Shown here: piece by piece, positions 53,880 to 63,714 of the stretch
Position numbering within the stretch: position 1 is the stretch's first letter
How the letters are laid out: every line of letters starts with the position of its first letter
Assembly: GCF_000513195.1 (NCBI RefSeq)
Contig: NZ_CBVI010000001.1
Coordinates: forward strand, 310,001 to 374,000
Origin: Bacteroides timonensis
Lineage (GTDB): Bacteria; Bacteroidota; Bacteroidia; Bacteroidales; Bacteroidaceae
Direction of reading: 5' to 3'
DNA length: 64,000 bases
The notes under the pieces: generated by a model
Database searches by the model: none
What the model was told of the DNA's origin: nothing
The model's input: only the letters and a program-made list of their open reading frames with translations
Made by a program: the position numbers and the translations under genes

Positions 53880-54350
53880 TTAGAGCGTGGTTCTCGCTTT
53901 CGGCACATGACATTCATCCCAATCATACTCCTCAAGATAACTGTCGAACACGGGAGTTTCCGTGATACCCGCCCGCAGGAAAAGTCCGGCAATCCGCTCC
54001 TGTTCTGCCGGCGAGAGCCCACGTTCCGCATGCAAGATACGGTAATAAGTGGTTTGGGGATAGATATCGCGAACCATCCTTTTCAGCATCAAGGCTTTCT
54101 TATAAGGAATGTTATCGAAAAGGGTACTGATGCCCCAGGCATAGCGAAGTTTCACGGTGCTCCGAAAGTAGGGGCAACTTCCGGCATCCGCCGGATAGTT
54201 GGACGGGTTTACCGCCACAACGCTCTTCAAATTCTGCGGCACATGCAACGCGACAAGGTGGCGCAAACAACTTTCGCCTCGCGTACAGGCGGAATTGAGA
54301 CAATGAATATAATTCAAAGGCACCATATCATAATTAAAGTAAGCTTTCAT
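53880..54350 (-). CDS. DUF6078 family protein
   Basis: 157 residues from the ATG at 54350 (MKAYFNYDMVPLNYIHC). The open frame extends to 54401, but a TACATTTG promoter box at 54378-54371 lies inside that extension. Seen: conserved cysteines in YIHCLNSACTRGESCLRHLVALH and AGSCPYF, which look like a possible metal- or cluster-binding set, and a helical C-terminal part with LKRMVRDIYPQTTYYRILHAERGLSPAEQERI. Recognised as DUF6078, a Bacteroides family of unknown role. Monocistronic, upstream of the 22-bp island. Confidence 0.75.
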   Translation of the reverse strand: MKAYFNYDMVPLNYIHCLNSACTRGESCLRHLVALHVPQNLKSVVAVNPSNYPADAGSCPYFRSTVKLRYAWGISTLFDNIPYKKALMLKRMVRDIYPQTTYYRILHAERGLSPAEQERIAGLFLRAGITETPVFDSYLEEYDWDECHVPKARTTL

Positions 54351-54370
54351 ATTATTCTGTTTTGCAGGTG

Positions 54371-54401
54371 CAAATGTAGCGAATCTATTCAGATGGAACA
54401 A
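54371..54401 (-). promoter_or_regulatory. Bacteroides promoter for the DUF6078 gene
   Basis: Minus-strand TACATTTG (54378-54371) with TTG (54401-54399) 20 bp upstream. It decides the start codon at 54350. Confidence 0.65.
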
Positions 54402-54515
54402 TTCAAAAGGGAATAGTTATCGAATCATGAGATAAAAGGCTGAAGAACCAAGGTGAAAGAAGCAGTAACACGTATTTTTTCCCAAAAAAAGGGAATACCT
54501 TCCGTTTTCTTTTAC

Positions 54516-54523
54516 TAATTTTG
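54516..54523 (+). promoter_or_regulatory. Bacteroides -7 box (TAATTTTG) for dxs
   Basis: TAATTTTG puts the transcript start near 54530, downstream of the TTG at 54521, so translation must begin at the ATG at 54548. Confidence 0.65.
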
Positions 54524-54547
54524 CAATTTGTAATCCTCAGAACAGAG

Positions 54548-56455
54548 ATGAAGACAGAACCAACAACATATAACTTGCTAAATTCTATTTCTGATCCCGA
54601 AGATCTGCGTAAACTAAGCGTTGATCAGCTTCCGGAGATTTGCAAAGAATTGCGGCAGGACATTATTAAAGAAGTTTCGCGCAACCCGGGACACTTTGCA
54701 GCCAGCCTGGGGACGGTAGAACTGACCGTCGCCCTGCATTACGTGTTCAATACTCCTTATGACCGCATCGTGTGGGACGTAGGCCATCAGGCGTATGGCC
54801 ATAAGATACTGACCGGACGTCGGGAGACATTCTCCACAAACCGGAAATTCAAGGGTATCCGCCCTTTCCCCTCTCCCGATGAAAGCGATTATGACACTTT
54901 CACTTGCGGACATGCTTCGAACTCCATTTCGGCGGCTCTCGGCATGGCGGTAGCGGCAGAAGAAAAAGGAGAAAAAGACCGCCATGTGGTTGCCGTAATT
55001 GGCGACGGCAGCATGAGCGGCGGACTGGCATTCGAAGGATTGAACAATGCCTCAGCAAGTTCCAACAACCTGCTTATCATTCTGAACGATAACGAGATGG
55101 CCATAGACCGCAGTGTAGGCGGCATGAAGCAATATCTCTTCAACCTGACCACCTCAAACCGATACAACCAGCTCCGCTTCAAAGTATCCAAGATGCTGTT
55201 CAAAGTGGGCATCCTCAACGAAGATCGCCGTAAGGCTCTTATACGTTTTGGCAATAGCCTGAAATCGATAGCCGCCCAACAACAGAATATCTTCGAAGGA
55301 ATGAATATCCGCTACTTCGGCCCCGTCAACGGACACGATGTGAAGAACATCGCACGTATCCTGCGGGACATCAAAGATATGAAGGGACCGAAAATCCTGC
55401 ACCTGCACACCATTAAAGGGAAAGGCTTCGAACCTGCCGAGAAGGCTCCGGGCATCTGGCATGCACCGGGAAAGTTCGATCCCGAAACGGGTGAACGCTT
55501 CACGGCGGATACACACAACCTGCCACCGCTGTATCAGGACGTTTTCGGAGAAACCCTGGTGGAACTTGCCGAAAAGAATCCACGCATCGTCGGCGTCACT
55601 CCCGCCATGCCTACAGGGTGTTCCATGAATATGCTGATGCAGGCAATGCCCGACCGTGCTTTTGACGTAGGTATTGCCGAAGGACATGCAGCCACCTTCT
55701 CGGGCGGTATGGCCAAAGAAGGGATGCAACCTTTCTGCAACATCTATTCGTCATTCATGCAACGTGCTTACGACAATGTCATTCATGATATCGCCATACT
55801 CAAACTTCCCGTTGTGCTCTGCCTGGACCGCGCCGGGCTGGTAGGAGAAGACGGACCGACTCACCACGGCGTGTTCGACCTGGCCTACTTCCGCCCCATC
55901 CCCAACCTGACGATTTCCTCGCCTATGAACGAGCACGAACTACGCCACCTCATGTACACGGCACAGCTGCCGGACAAAGGTCCGTTCGTTATCCGCTACC
56001 CCCGTGGGCGCGGCGTGCTGAAGGACTGGAAATGCCCGTTGGAAGAAATTCCGGTTGGCAAAGGACGCAAGCTGAAGGACGGTAAAGATATGGCAGTCGT
56101 TACCCTCGGCCCGATAGGGAACATTGCCGCAAAGGCCATCGAACGGGCGGAAAAAGAAAAAAACATCTCAATAGCACATTATGACCTGCGTTTCCTCAAG
56201 CCACTGGACGAAGAGATGCTACACGAAATAGGACGTTCATTTTCCCGCATCATCACCATTGAAGACGGCATACGGAAAGGTGGCATGGGGACTGCCATCC
56301 TGGAATTTATGGCCGACAACGAATATACGCCGCACGTACACCGCATAGGCGTGCCGGATACGTTTATAGAACACGGCACGATACAGGAGTTGTATCATCT
56401 GTGTGGCATGGATGAGGAAGGAATCTTAGCTGCTATAATAAAGGAAAGAACATAA
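54548..56455 (+). CDS. dxs: 1-deoxy-D-xylulose-5-phosphate synthase (DXS)
   Basis: About 635 residues. Thiamine diphosphate motif [35 protein letters not shown] (~150-190), [14 protein letters not shown] with the His near 75, GPVNGHD, and the second half with [21 protein letters not shown] and [22 protein letters not shown] are all in the order and length expected. It condenses pyruvate and glyceraldehyde-3-phosphate, the first step of the MEP isoprenoid pathway. Transcribed with trkA (43 bp) and probably trkH, an unusual functional mixture that is common in this phylum. Confidence 0.96.
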   Translation: MKTEPTTYNLLNSISDPEDLRKLSVDQLPEICKELRQDIIKEVSRNPGHFAASLGTVELTVALHYVFNTPYDRIVWDVGHQAYGHKILTGRRETFSTNRKFKGIRPFPSPDESDYDTFTCGHASNSISAALGMAVAAEEKGEKDRHVVAVIGDGSMSGGLAFEGLNNASASSNNLLIILNDNEMAIDRSVGGMKQYLFNLTTSNRYNQLRFKVSKMLFKVGILNEDRRKALIRFGNSLKSIAAQQQNIFEGMNIRYFGPVNGHDVKNIARILRDIKDMKGPKILHLHTIKGKGFEPAEKAPGIWHAPGKFDPETGERFTADTHNLPPLYQDVFGETLVELAEKNPRIVGVTPAMPTGCSMNMLMQAMPDRAFDVGIAEGHAATFSGGMAKEGMQPFCNIYSSFMQRAYDNVIHDIAILKLPVVLCLDRAGLVGEDGPTHHGVFDLAYFRPIPNLTISSPMNEHELRHLMYTAQLPDKGPFVIRYPRGRGVLKDWKCPLEEIPVGKGRKLKDGKDMAVVTLGPIGNIAAKAIERAEKEKNISIAHYDLRFLKPLDEEMLHEIGRSFSRIITIEDGIRKGGMGTAILEFMADNEYTPHVHRIGVPDTFIEHGTIQELYHLCGMDEEGILAAIIKERT

Positions 56456-56498
56456 AATGGCTACAGGTTGTTGCCAGTTGAAAGAGTAATAAAGAGCA

Positions 56499-57839
56499 AT
56501 GAAAATTATTATTGCCGGTGCCGGCGCAGTAGGCACACACTTGGCAAAATTGTTGTCTCGCGAGAAGCAGGACATCATATTGATGGACGACAATGAAGAG
56601 AGGTTGAGCACGCTTAGTTCCAACTTCGATTTAATGACGGTCACGGCATCGCCTACTTCCATTCAGGGATTGAAAGAAGTGGGGACTAGAGATGCTGACC
56701 TGTTTATAGCCGTCACTCCCGATGAGAGCCGTAACATGACCGCATGTATGCTGGCCACCAACCTCGGTGCCAAAAAGACCGTTGCCCGTATTGACAATTA
56801 CGAGTATCTCCTGCCTAAGAACAAGGAATTCTTCAAGAAACTGGGTGTTGACTCATTGATTTACCCTGAAATGCTTGCCGCTAAAGAAATCGTATCTTCC
56901 ATACGTATGAGTTGGGTGCGCCAATGGTGGGAATTCTGTGGCGGATCGCTGATACTTATCGGTACCAAGATGCGTGAAAAAGCGGAAATACTGAATATTC
57001 CTCTGCACCAGCTTGCCGAAACAGACAAACCCTATCACGTGGTAGCCATCAAACGTTGCAACGAAACACTGATTCCGCGCGGTGACGATGTAATCAAACT
57101 GCATGACATCGTTTACTTCACCACTACCCGCAAGTATGTACCTTATATACGTAAGATAGCCGGAAAGGAAGATTATGCCGATGTACGCAACGTAATGATC
57201 ATGGGTGGAAGCCGCATTGCCGTGCGAACCGCCCAATATGTACCCGACTATATGCAGGTGAAGATCATAGACAACGACTTGAACCGTTGCAACCGCCTGA
57301 CAGAACTTCTTGATGATAAGGTTATGATTATCAACGGAGACGGACGCGATATGGACCTGCTTATCGAAGAAGGTCTGAAGAACACGGAAGCCTTCGTAGC
57401 CCTTACTGGAAATTCGGAAACAAACATTCTTTCCTGCCTTGCCGCCAAACGTATGGGCGTCAGCAAGACGGTGGCGGAAGTAGAAAATATAGATTATATA
57501 GGTATGGCGGAGAGCCTCGACATCGGTACGGTAATCAATAAGAAGATGATTACCGCCAGCCACATCTATCAGATGATGCTGGATGCCGACGTCAGCAACG
57601 TAAAATGCCTGACCTTTGCCAATGCCGACGTTGCAGAGTTCACCGTGAAAGCCGACTCTAAAATTACCAAACACCCGGTTAAGGACCTCGGGCTGCCGAA
57701 GGGAACCACTATCGGCGGATTGATCCGACAGGGCGAAGGAGTCGTAGTAACGGGTAATACGCAGATATTACCCGGTGACCACGTGGTAGTCTTCTGTTTG
57801 AGCATGATGATTAAGAAGATTGAGAAATACTTTAATTAA
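56499..57839 (+). CDS. trkA: TrkA, regulatory subunit of the Trk potassium uptake system
   Basis: 446 residues built as two RCK modules: RCK_N with IIAGAGAVGTHLAKLLSRE and RCK_C to about residue 225, then a second Rossmann repeat from VMIMGGSRIAVRTAQYVPDYMQVKIIDND and second RCK_C ending at VVVFCLSMMIKKIEKYF. The NAD-binding glycines of the first half are intact (GAGAVG); the second has GGSRIA. It controls TrkH gating in response to nucleotides. Located 40 bp before trkH in the same operon. Confidence 0.95.
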   Translation: MKIIIAGAGAVGTHLAKLLSREKQDIILMDDNEERLSTLSSNFDLMTVTASPTSIQGLKEVGTRDADLFIAVTPDESRNMTACMLATNLGAKKTVARIDNYEYLLPKNKEFFKKLGVDSLIYPEMLAAKEIVSSIRMSWVRQWWEFCGGSLILIGTKMREKAEILNIPLHQLAETDKPYHVVAIKRCNETLIPRGDDVIKLHDIVYFTTTRKYVPYIRKIAGKEDYADVRNVMIMGGSRIAVRTAQYVPDYMQVKIIDNDLNRCNRLTELLDDKVMIINGDGRDMDLLIEEGLKNTEAFVALTGNSETNILSCLAAKRMGVSKTVAEVENIDYIGMAESLDIGTVINKKMITASHIYQMMLDADVSNVKCLTFANADVAEFTVKADSKITKHPVKDLGLPKGTTIGGLIRQGEGVVVTGNTQILPGDHVVVFCLSMMIKKIEKYFN

Positions 57840-57878
57840 ATGAAGAACTAAAAAAAGAACACTCTTCATTCATATGAT

Positions 57879-59330
57879 ATGATTAATTTCAAGACGGTTA
57901 TACGGATTATCGGTATCCTCCTATTGCTGGAGACGGTGATGCTATTGCTTTGCTCGGGCGTTTCATTCTATTACCAGGATGAAGCGTTGGTAGATTTCTG
58001 GGTATCAGCAGGTATTACGGCAGGCGCCGGACTACTCCTAGCAGCCATGGGCAAAGGCGGTGACCGCCAACTGACACGCAGGGACGGATATGTACTCGTC
58101 AGCTTTGCCTGGGTAGCCTTCTCGCTTTTCGGTATGTTACCGTTCTACATCAGTGGATATATACCCAGCATTACCAACGCCTTCTTTGAAACGATGTCCG
58201 GCTTCAGCAGCACGGGCGCTACAATATTGGATGACATCGAAGCACTCCCCCACGGTCTGCTCTTTTGGCGCAGCATGACACAATGGATAGGCGGCTTGGG
58301 TATTATCATGTTCACCATCGCCATCCTTCCGATATTCGGTGTCAGCGGTTTGCAAGTGTTTGCCGCCGAAGCCAGCGGACCTACACATGACAAAGTGCAT
58401 CCGCGCATCGGCATCACAGCCAAATGGATCTGGAGCATTTATGCAGGTATCACCTGTATCCTTGTCGCCCTGCTGATGCTGGGGGGAATGGACTGGTTCG
58501 ACAGTGTCTGCCATGCCTTTGCCACTACAGGCACAGGTGGATTCTCCACCAAGCAAGCCAGTGTAGCTTACTACCAATCACCCTATATTGAATATGTAAT
58601 ATCCATCTTCATGTTCATATCCGGTATTAACTTCACGTTACTGCTGTTCTTTGTCAACCGAAAGTTCAAGAAAGTTATCCACGATGCTGAGTTAAAGTGG
58701 TATTTCTGGTCGGTAGTACTATTTACCGGCCTGATTGCAGTGATACTTTATTATTCCAACCCCATAGGTATGGAAGATGCATTCCGCAAGTCACTGTTCC
58801 AGGTTATTTCACTGCACACTTCCACAGGATTCGCCACGGACGACTATATGTTGTGGCCCGCCGTGACGTGGGGTTTGCTAACCATCGTCATGCTGATGGG
58901 TGCCTGTGCGGGAAGCACAACGGGTGGTCTTAAATGTATCCGTATGGTAATCCTCGGCAAAGTGGCCCGCAATGAATTCAAACATATCCTCCACCCTAAC
59001 GCAATACTTCCGGTACGTATCAACAAGCAGGTGATTTCCCCCTCCATACAATCTACAGTACTGGCTTTCTGCTTTATATATACAGTAATCATTATCATCA
59101 GCGTATTGATTATGATGGGAATGGGCATTGGTTTTGTAGAATCTGTGGGGTGCGTGATATCCAGTATCGGCAACATGGGACCCGGGTTAGGAGAAACCGG
59201 TCCCGCCTTCTCATGGAATGCACTGCCCGATGTGGCGAAGTGGTTAATGGCTTTCCTTATGTTGCTGGGACGTCTGGAATTATTTACCGTATTATTACTT
59301 TTCACTCCGGAATTCTGGAGAAGAAGTTGA
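57879..59330 (+). CDS. trkH: TrkH-type potassium uptake channel
   Basis: 483 residues with repeated membrane-pore-membrane units. Selectivity-filter regions are seen as MSGFSSTGATILDD, FATTGTGGFST, LHTSTGFATDDY and SSIGNMGPGLGETG, the last three with the filter Gly after Thr/Asn. It is the membrane subunit through which K+ enters. Forms the Trk complex with TrkA encoded just upstream. No strong terminator follows; the next gene has its own promoter. Confidence 0.94.
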   Translation: MINFKTVIRIIGILLLLETVMLLLCSGVSFYYQDEALVDFWVSAGITAGAGLLLAAMGKGGDRQLTRRDGYVLVSFAWVAFSLFGMLPFYISGYIPSITNAFFETMSGFSSTGATILDDIEALPHGLLFWRSMTQWIGGLGIIMFTIAILPIFGVSGLQVFAAEASGPTHDKVHPRIGITAKWIWSIYAGITCILVALLMLGGMDWFDSVCHAFATTGTGGFSTKQASVAYYQSPYIEYVISIFMFISGINFTLLLFFVNRKFKKVIHDAELKWYFWSVVLFTGLIAVILYYSNPIGMEDAFRKSLFQVISLHTSTGFATDDYMLWPAVTWGLLTIVMLMGACAGSTTGGLKCIRMVILGKVARNEFKHILHPNAILPVRINKQVISPSIQSTVLAFCFIYTVIIIISVLIMMGMGIGFVESVGCVISSIGNMGPGLGETGPAFSWNALPDVAKWLMAFLMLLGRLELFTVLLLFTPEFWRRS

Positions 59331-59401
59331 TATAAGGCAAAAAAGTGCTAAAAAGAGACTTATTTGCCATCTCTATATAACAAAATAGCCAATATTTGTT
59401 A

Positions 59402-59409
59402 TACATTTG
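59402..59409 (+). promoter_or_regulatory. Bacteroides -7 box (TACATTTG) for the 125-aa gene
   Basis: TACATTTG lies 24 bp before the start codon at 59433. No good -33 box at the usual spacing. Confidence 0.55.
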
Positions 59410-59432
59410 CAGCCGAATGAAAAAGTAGTTGA

Positions 59433-59810
59433 ATGAAACAGTGCATAAAATACTTTATGATTATCCTACTCGGCGTATTATTATACGACGGTGCAGCTCA
59501 GGCGGCGGGTATATCGTGCACTTTGATAAGCAACGACAGCGAACGCTGTTTCCTTTCTCAGGCTCCTACCTCACATCAGCAAAACATTCGTAATATATAC
59601 AATCATTTCTCGTCCATGCCCTTATATATGGACAATGTGGACAGCACACAGGTGCCCGGCAACAAGAGTTTTTTCATTTTGCTGAATTACTTCCGGATGT
59701 ACTGGCTGGCCGATTCGCCGACTAGCAATCCGTTGTTGCATTCCGCTTTCTATCCTGTGCCCGACCCACTCTCCTATTATGTATTCGGGCTGAGAAAGAT
59801 AATCATTTGA
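59433..59810 (+). CDS. Hypothetical exported protein, 125 aa
   Basis: Signal peptide MKQCIKYFMIILLGVLLYDGAAQA (cleavage about 24-25), then ~100 residues with two cysteines close to the mature N terminus (GISCTLISNDSERCF), which could form a disulfide in the periplasm. No family recognised. C-terminal part is aromatic (FFILLNYFRMYWLAD, YYVFGLRKII). It stands between trkH and the nuo operon with its own promoter. Confidence 0.6.
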   Translation: MKQCIKYFMIILLGVLLYDGAAQAAGISCTLISNDSERCFLSQAPTSHQQNIRNIYNHFSSMPLYMDNVDSTQVPGNKSFFILLNYFRMYWLADSPTSNPLLHSAFYPVPDPLSYYVFGLRKIII

Positions 59811-59822
59811 TAAACTAAGTCA

Positions 59823-59885
59823 GGCAAGTTCTACAGGCTTGCCAAGGTCCGTCGAAGGCAATTCAGAGGTATTGCTACCTTCGAC
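59823..59885 (+). promoter_or_regulatory. Two tandem hairpins between the 125-aa gene and nuoA
   Basis: GGCAAG/CTTGCC (59823-59828 with 59838-59843) and GTCGAAGG...CCTTCGAC (59851-59858 with 59878-59885). Neither has a T tract, so they may be an RNA leader of the nuo operon or weak terminators. No clear -7 box precedes nuoA. Confidence 0.45.
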
Positions 59886-59925
59886 TAACTATCCTATTAT
59901 ATACATCTAAAAGTTAATTAGATTT

Positions 59926-60279
59926 ATGAGCTTTACTTTGTTAGTAGTCGTCTTGCTGACGGCAATTGCTTTCGTGGGTATTGTTATCGCGTTGTCCAAG
60001 GCGATATCCCCCCGGTCGTACAATCCACAGAAGATGGAAGCGTACGAGTGCGGTATTCCTACCCGTGGTAAATCATGGATGCAGTTCCGGGTGGGTTACT
60101 ATCTGTTTGCCATCCTGTTTCTGATGTTCGACGTGGAGACGGTATTTCTGTTTCCATGGGCAGTCATTGCCCGCGACCTGGGAATAGCGGGATTGCTTAG
60201 TATCTTATTTTTCTTACTTATCCTGGTATTAGGACTTGCCTACGCATGGCGGAAAGGAGCATTGGAATGGAAAGAATAA
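59926..60279 (+). CDS. nuoA: NuoA, NADH-quinone oxidoreductase subunit A
   Basis: 117 residues, three transmembrane helices. [43 protein letters not shown] is the conserved subunit A segment containing the cytoplasmic-loop Cys. Part of the membrane arm next to the quinone site. First gene of the nuo operon; its end overlaps nuoB by 13 bases when nuoB is started at 60267. Confidence 0.95.
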   Translation: MSFTLLVVVLLTAIAFVGIVIALSKAISPRSYNPQKMEAYECGIPTRGKSWMQFRVGYYLFAILFLMFDVETVFLFPWAVIARDLGIAGLLSILFFLLILVLGLAYAWRKGALEWKE

Positions 60280-60860
60280 AAAAGCCCAAAATAAAGTCTA
60301 TCCCGTATGAAGAATTTACGGATAATGAAACGTTGGAGAAACTCGTTCGCGAACTTAATGCCGGAGGTGCCAATGTCGCCCTCGGCGTACTGGACGATTT
60401 CATCAACTGGGGACGCAGCAATTCGCTGTGGCCGCTTACGTTTGCAACAAGCTGTTGCGGTATCGAGTTCATGGCACTGGGTGCCGCGCGCTATGACATG
60501 GCGCGTTTCGGATTTGAAGTAGCCCGTGCCAGTCCGCGCCAGGCAGATATGATTATGGTGTGCGGAACTATCACAAATAAGATGGCGCCTGTACTGAAAC
60601 GTCTATACGATCAGATGCCGGACCCGAAATACGTGGTTGCCGTGGGTGGATGCGCCGTTAGCGGCGGACCGTTCAAGAAATCCTATCACGTAGTGAATGG
60701 AGTAGATAAGATTCTACCGGTGGATGTGTACATCCCGGGATGTCCCCCCCGTCCGGAAGCGTTCTACTACGGCATGATGCAGTTGCAACGCAAAGTGAAG
60801 ATAGAGAAATTCTTCGGCGGAGTGAACCGGAAGGAACCGAAACCGGATAGTGACGAGTGA
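60267..60860 (+). CDS. nuoB: NuoB, NADH-quinone oxidoreductase subunit B
   Basis: 197 residues from the ATG at 60267 ([17 protein letters not shown]); an in-frame ATG at 60246 exists but would overlap nuoA more deeply. The N2 [4Fe-4S] cluster ligands are present: SCCGIEF (two adjacent Cys), GGCAVSGG and PGCPPRPE. It transfers electrons to quinone. Its last codons (DSDE, stop at 60858) fall inside an iterated 7-mer arm (60848-60875: TAGTGAC, GAGTGAT, GAGCTAC, AATAACG), so the C terminus may be repeat-derived. Confidence 0.95.
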   Translation: MERIKKPKIKSIPYEEFTDNETLEKLVRELNAGGANVALGVLDDFINWGRSNSLWPLTFATSCCGIEFMALGAARYDMARFGFEVARASPRQADMIMVCGTITNKMAPVLKRLYDQMPDPKYVVAVGGCAVSGGPFKKSYHVVNGVDKILPVDVYIPGCPPRPEAFYYGMMQLQRKVKIEKFFGGVNRKEPKPDSDE

Positions 60861-60875
60861 TGAGCTACAATAACG
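60848..60875 (+). repeat. Heptamer half-element over the nuoB stop codon
   Basis: TAGTGAC, GAGTGAT, GAGCTAC, AATAACG at 7-bp spacing, covering the nuoB stop and most of the spacer to nuoCD. Same unit pattern as element B at 49.7 kb. No core or second arm. Confidence 0.55.
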
Positions 60876-60890
60876 AAACATAATCAAAAT

Positions 60891-62483
60891 ATGGATAATA
60901 TACGATTTATAGAACCTGCGGACTTGCATGCCGAAATGCTCCGCCTGCGCCAAGAACAGCAGATGGACTTTCTGGAATGCCTGACCGGTATGGACTGGGG
61001 AGAAACAACCGACAAAGACACGCCGGACACGCCGCGTGGTTTAGGAGTGGTTTATCATCTGGAATCCACCACTACCGGAGAACGTTTAGTCGTACGCACC
61101 GCTACCTTGGACCGCGAGAATGCCGAGTTACCCAGTGTCAGTGACATCTGGAAAGCAGCTGATTTCCTGGAGCGTGAAGTATACGATTTCTACGGTATCG
61201 TCTTCATCGGACATCCCGACATGCGCCGCCTCTACCTGCGTAACGACTGGGTAGGACACCCTATGCGTAAGGACAATGATCCGGAAAAGGACAATCCGCT
61301 ACGTATGGACAATGAAGAAACCATTGATACCACTACCGAACTGGAACTTAGCCCGGATGGTACAATAAAGAATAAAGAACAGATACTCTTCGGAGACGAA
61401 GAATATGTTGTGAACATCGGTCCGCAACACCCTGCCACGCACGGCGTAATGCGTTTCCGTGTATCACTGGAAGGTGAAACCATCGAGAAGATAGACGCCA
61501 ACTGCGGCTACATCCACCGGGGCATCGAGAAGATGTGCGAAAGCCTCACCTACCCGCAGACATTGGCACTGACCGACCGTCTGGATTATCTGGGCGCACA
61601 TCAGAACCGCCACGCCCTTTGCGCATGCATCGAGCAGGCTATGGGCATTGAAGTGAGCGACCGCGTGAAGTATATCCGTACCATCATGGACGAATTGCAA
61701 CGTATAGACTCTCACTTGCTGTTCTACTCCTGTCTCGCAATGGACCTTGGTGCCCTGACCGCATTCTTCTATGGTTTCCGCGACCGCGAGAAGATACTCG
61801 ACATCTTCGAGGAAACCTGCGGCGGACGCCTTATTATGAACTACAACACTATCGGTGGCGTGCAGGCCGACCTGCATCCCAACTTCCAGAAACGAGTGAA
61901 AGAGTTCATCCCCTACCTGCGTGGCATCATCCACGAATATCATGAGGTGTTCACCGGCAATATCATTGCCCGGCAGCGCCTGAAAGGCGTAGGAGTACTG
62001 AGCCGTGAAGATGCCATCGCTTTCGGAGCTACAGGTGGTACAGGACGTGCCAGCGGCTGGGCTTGCGACGTCCGTAAACGCCATCCCTACGGAGTATACG
62101 ACAAAGTGGACTTCAAAGAAATCGTTTATACCGAAGGCGACTCCTGGGCACGCTACATGGTTCGTATGGACGAAATCATGGAAAGTATGAATATCCTTGA
62201 GCAACTCATTGATAACATCCCCGAAGGCCCGTATCAGGAAAAGATGAAACCCATCATCCGTGTACCCGAAGGACAGTATTATACTGCCGTAGAAGGTAGC
62301 CGTGGTGAGTTCGGCGTCTTCCTGGAAAGCCACGGCGACAAGACTCCGTACCGTCTGCATTTCCGCAGCACGGGATTACCGCTGGTAAGCACCGTAGATA
62401 CCATTTGCCGCGGAGCAAAGATTGCCGACCTGATTGCAATCGGGGGAACGCTGGATTACGTAGTGCCGGATATTGATAGGTAA
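60891..62483 (+). CDS. nuoC: NuoCD fusion, NADH-quinone oxidoreductase subunits C and D
   Basis: 530 residues. Residues ~1-130 are subunit C (RFIEPADLHAEMLRL, VSDIWKAADFLEREVYDFYGIVFIGHPDMRRLYL); ~155-530 subunit D (VVNIGPQHPATHGVMRFRVSLEGE, HRGIEKMCESLTYPQTL, DRLDYLGAHQNRHALCACIEQAMGIEVSDR, the C-terminal ADLIAIGGTLDYVVPDIDR). The fused form is usual in some proteobacteria and Bacteroidetes. It forms the quinone-reducing hydrophilic core with NuoB. The stop codon is the first triplet of the heptamer element D. Confidence 0.96.
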   Translation: MDNIRFIEPADLHAEMLRLRQEQQMDFLECLTGMDWGETTDKDTPDTPRGLGVVYHLESTTTGERLVVRTATLDRENAELPSVSDIWKAADFLEREVYDFYGIVFIGHPDMRRLYLRNDWVGHPMRKDNDPEKDNPLRMDNEETIDTTTELELSPDGTIKNKEQILFGDEEYVVNIGPQHPATHGVMRFRVSLEGETIEKIDANCGYIHRGIEKMCESLTYPQTLALTDRLDYLGAHQNRHALCACIEQAMGIEVSDRVKYIRTIMDELQRIDSHLLFYSCLAMDLGALTAFFYGFRDREKILDIFEETCGGRLIMNYNTIGGVQADLHPNFQKRVKEFIPYLRGIIHEYHEVFTGNIIARQRLKGVGVLSREDAIAFGATGGTGRASGWACDVRKRHPYGVYDKVDFKEIVYTEGDSWARYMVRMDEIMESMNILEQLIDNIPEGPYQEKMKPIIRVPEGQYYTAVEGSRGEFGVFLESHGDKTPYRLHFRSTGLPLVSTVDTICRGAKIADLIAIGGTLDYVVPDIDR

Positions 62484-62577
62484 GTATTAAGTATTAACTA
62501 TTAAGTATTAAGTATTAATTCTATGCAGAATGAGGACGCAGCCAATTAATATTTAATACTTAAAACCTAATAACTAG
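62481..62577 (+). repeat. Heptamer palindrome with CGCAGCC core in the nuoCD-nuoH spacer (element D)
   Basis: Left arm: TAAGTAT, TAAGTAT, TAACTAT, TAAGTAT, TAAGTAT, TAATT (62481-62520). Core 62521-62543 starts CTATGCAG and ends ACGCAGCC, like the core of the in-frame copy in murF. The right arm (AATTAAT, ATTTAAT, ACTTAAA, ACCTAAT) is the inverted, more diverged counterpart. It begins at the nuoCD stop codon and ends 6 bp before the nuoH start. Confidence 0.88.
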
Positions 62578-62583
62578 AATAAC

Positions 62584-63660
62584 GTGTTTGACTTTAGTAT
62601 AGTAACCAACTGGATACACCAGACGCTGACTTCCCTGATGCCGGAAGGTCTGGCGATATTCCTCGAATGTGTAGTGATAGGCGTGTGCATCATTTTGATG
62701 TATGCCGTACTCGCCATCATTCTGATTTACATGGAGCGCAAGATATGTGCTTTCTTCCAGTGCCGTCTCGGTCCGAACCGTGTAGGTAAATGGGGTAGCA
62801 TTCAGGTCATCTGCGACGTGTTGAAAATGCTGACCAAAGAAATCTTCACTCCGAAAGCTGCCGACCGTTTCCTCTACAACCTGGCACCGTTCATGGTGAT
62901 CATAGCTTCATTCCTGACATTTGCCTGCCTCCCTATCAATAAAGGTATGGAAGTGCTGAATTTCAATGTAGGTGTATTCTTCCTGCTGGCAGCATCCAGT
63001 ATAGGTGTACTGGGTATTCTGCTGGCCGGCTGGGGATCCAATAATAAGTTTTCATTGATCGGAGCCATGCGAAGCGGAGCACAGATCATCTCGTACGAGT
63101 TGTCTGTAGGACTGAGTATATTGACTATGGTAGTGCTGATGGGTACAATGCAGTTCTCTGAAATTGTAGAAGGACAGGCTGACGGATGGTTCATCTTCAA
63201 AGGACACATTCCGGCAGTGATCGCTTTCGTTATCTATCTGATAGCCGGAAACGCGGAGTGCAACCGTGGTCCGTTCGACTTGCCGGAAGCGGAAAGTGAA
63301 CTGACGGCAGGATACCACACCGAATATAGCGGTATGCACTTCGGTTTCTTCTACCTGGCCGAATATCTGAACCTGTTTATTGTAGCCAGCGTGGCTGCCA
63401 CCATCTTCCTGGGCGGCTGGATGCCGTTTCATATTGTAGGGCTGGATGGCTTCAACGCTGTGATGGATTATATTCCGGGCTTCATCTGGTTCTTCGGCAA
63501 GGCATTCTTCGTAGTATTCCTGCTGATGTGGATTAAATGGACATTCCCCCGCTTGCGTATCGACCAGATCCTGGCATTGGAATGGAAGTATCTGGTACCC
63601 ATCTCGATGGTAAACCTCATCCTGATGGTACTGATTGTTGTATTTAAACTGCACTTTTAG
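62584..63660 (+). CDS. nuoH: NuoH, NADH-quinone oxidoreductase subunit H
   Basis: 358 residues, GTG start at 62584 and eight or nine membrane helices. Landmarks: [100 protein letters not shown] and the C-terminal [24 protein letters not shown]. It forms the quinone chamber with NuoB and NuoCD. The 100-bp gap to nuoCD is taken up by element D, an unusually long spacer for this operon. Confidence 0.96.
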   Translation: MFDFSIVTNWIHQTLTSLMPEGLAIFLECVVIGVCIILMYAVLAIILIYMERKICAFFQCRLGPNRVGKWGSIQVICDVLKMLTKEIFTPKAADRFLYNLAPFMVIIASFLTFACLPINKGMEVLNFNVGVFFLLAASSIGVLGILLAGWGSNNKFSLIGAMRSGAQIISYELSVGLSILTMVVLMGTMQFSEIVEGQADGWFIFKGHIPAVIAFVIYLIAGNAECNRGPFDLPEAESELTAGYHTEYSGMHFGFFYLAEYLNLFIVASVAATIFLGGWMPFHIVGLDGFNAVMDYIPGFIWFFGKAFFVVFLLMWIKWTFPRLRIDQILALEWKYLVPISMVNLILMVLIVVFKLHF

Positions 63661-63714
63661 CCGGCGTAGCGCCGAGGCAGGGTTCCCTTCGGTAAAATTA
63701 AATATTAAGAGATT

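Noticed and set aside
54351..54401. N-terminal extension of the DUF6078 protein
   Set aside because: The promoter lies inside it; the ATG at 54350 gives the usual family start.
54521..54547. TTG start for dxs
   Set aside because: The TTG is part of, or directly next to, the -7 box, upstream of the predicted transcript start.
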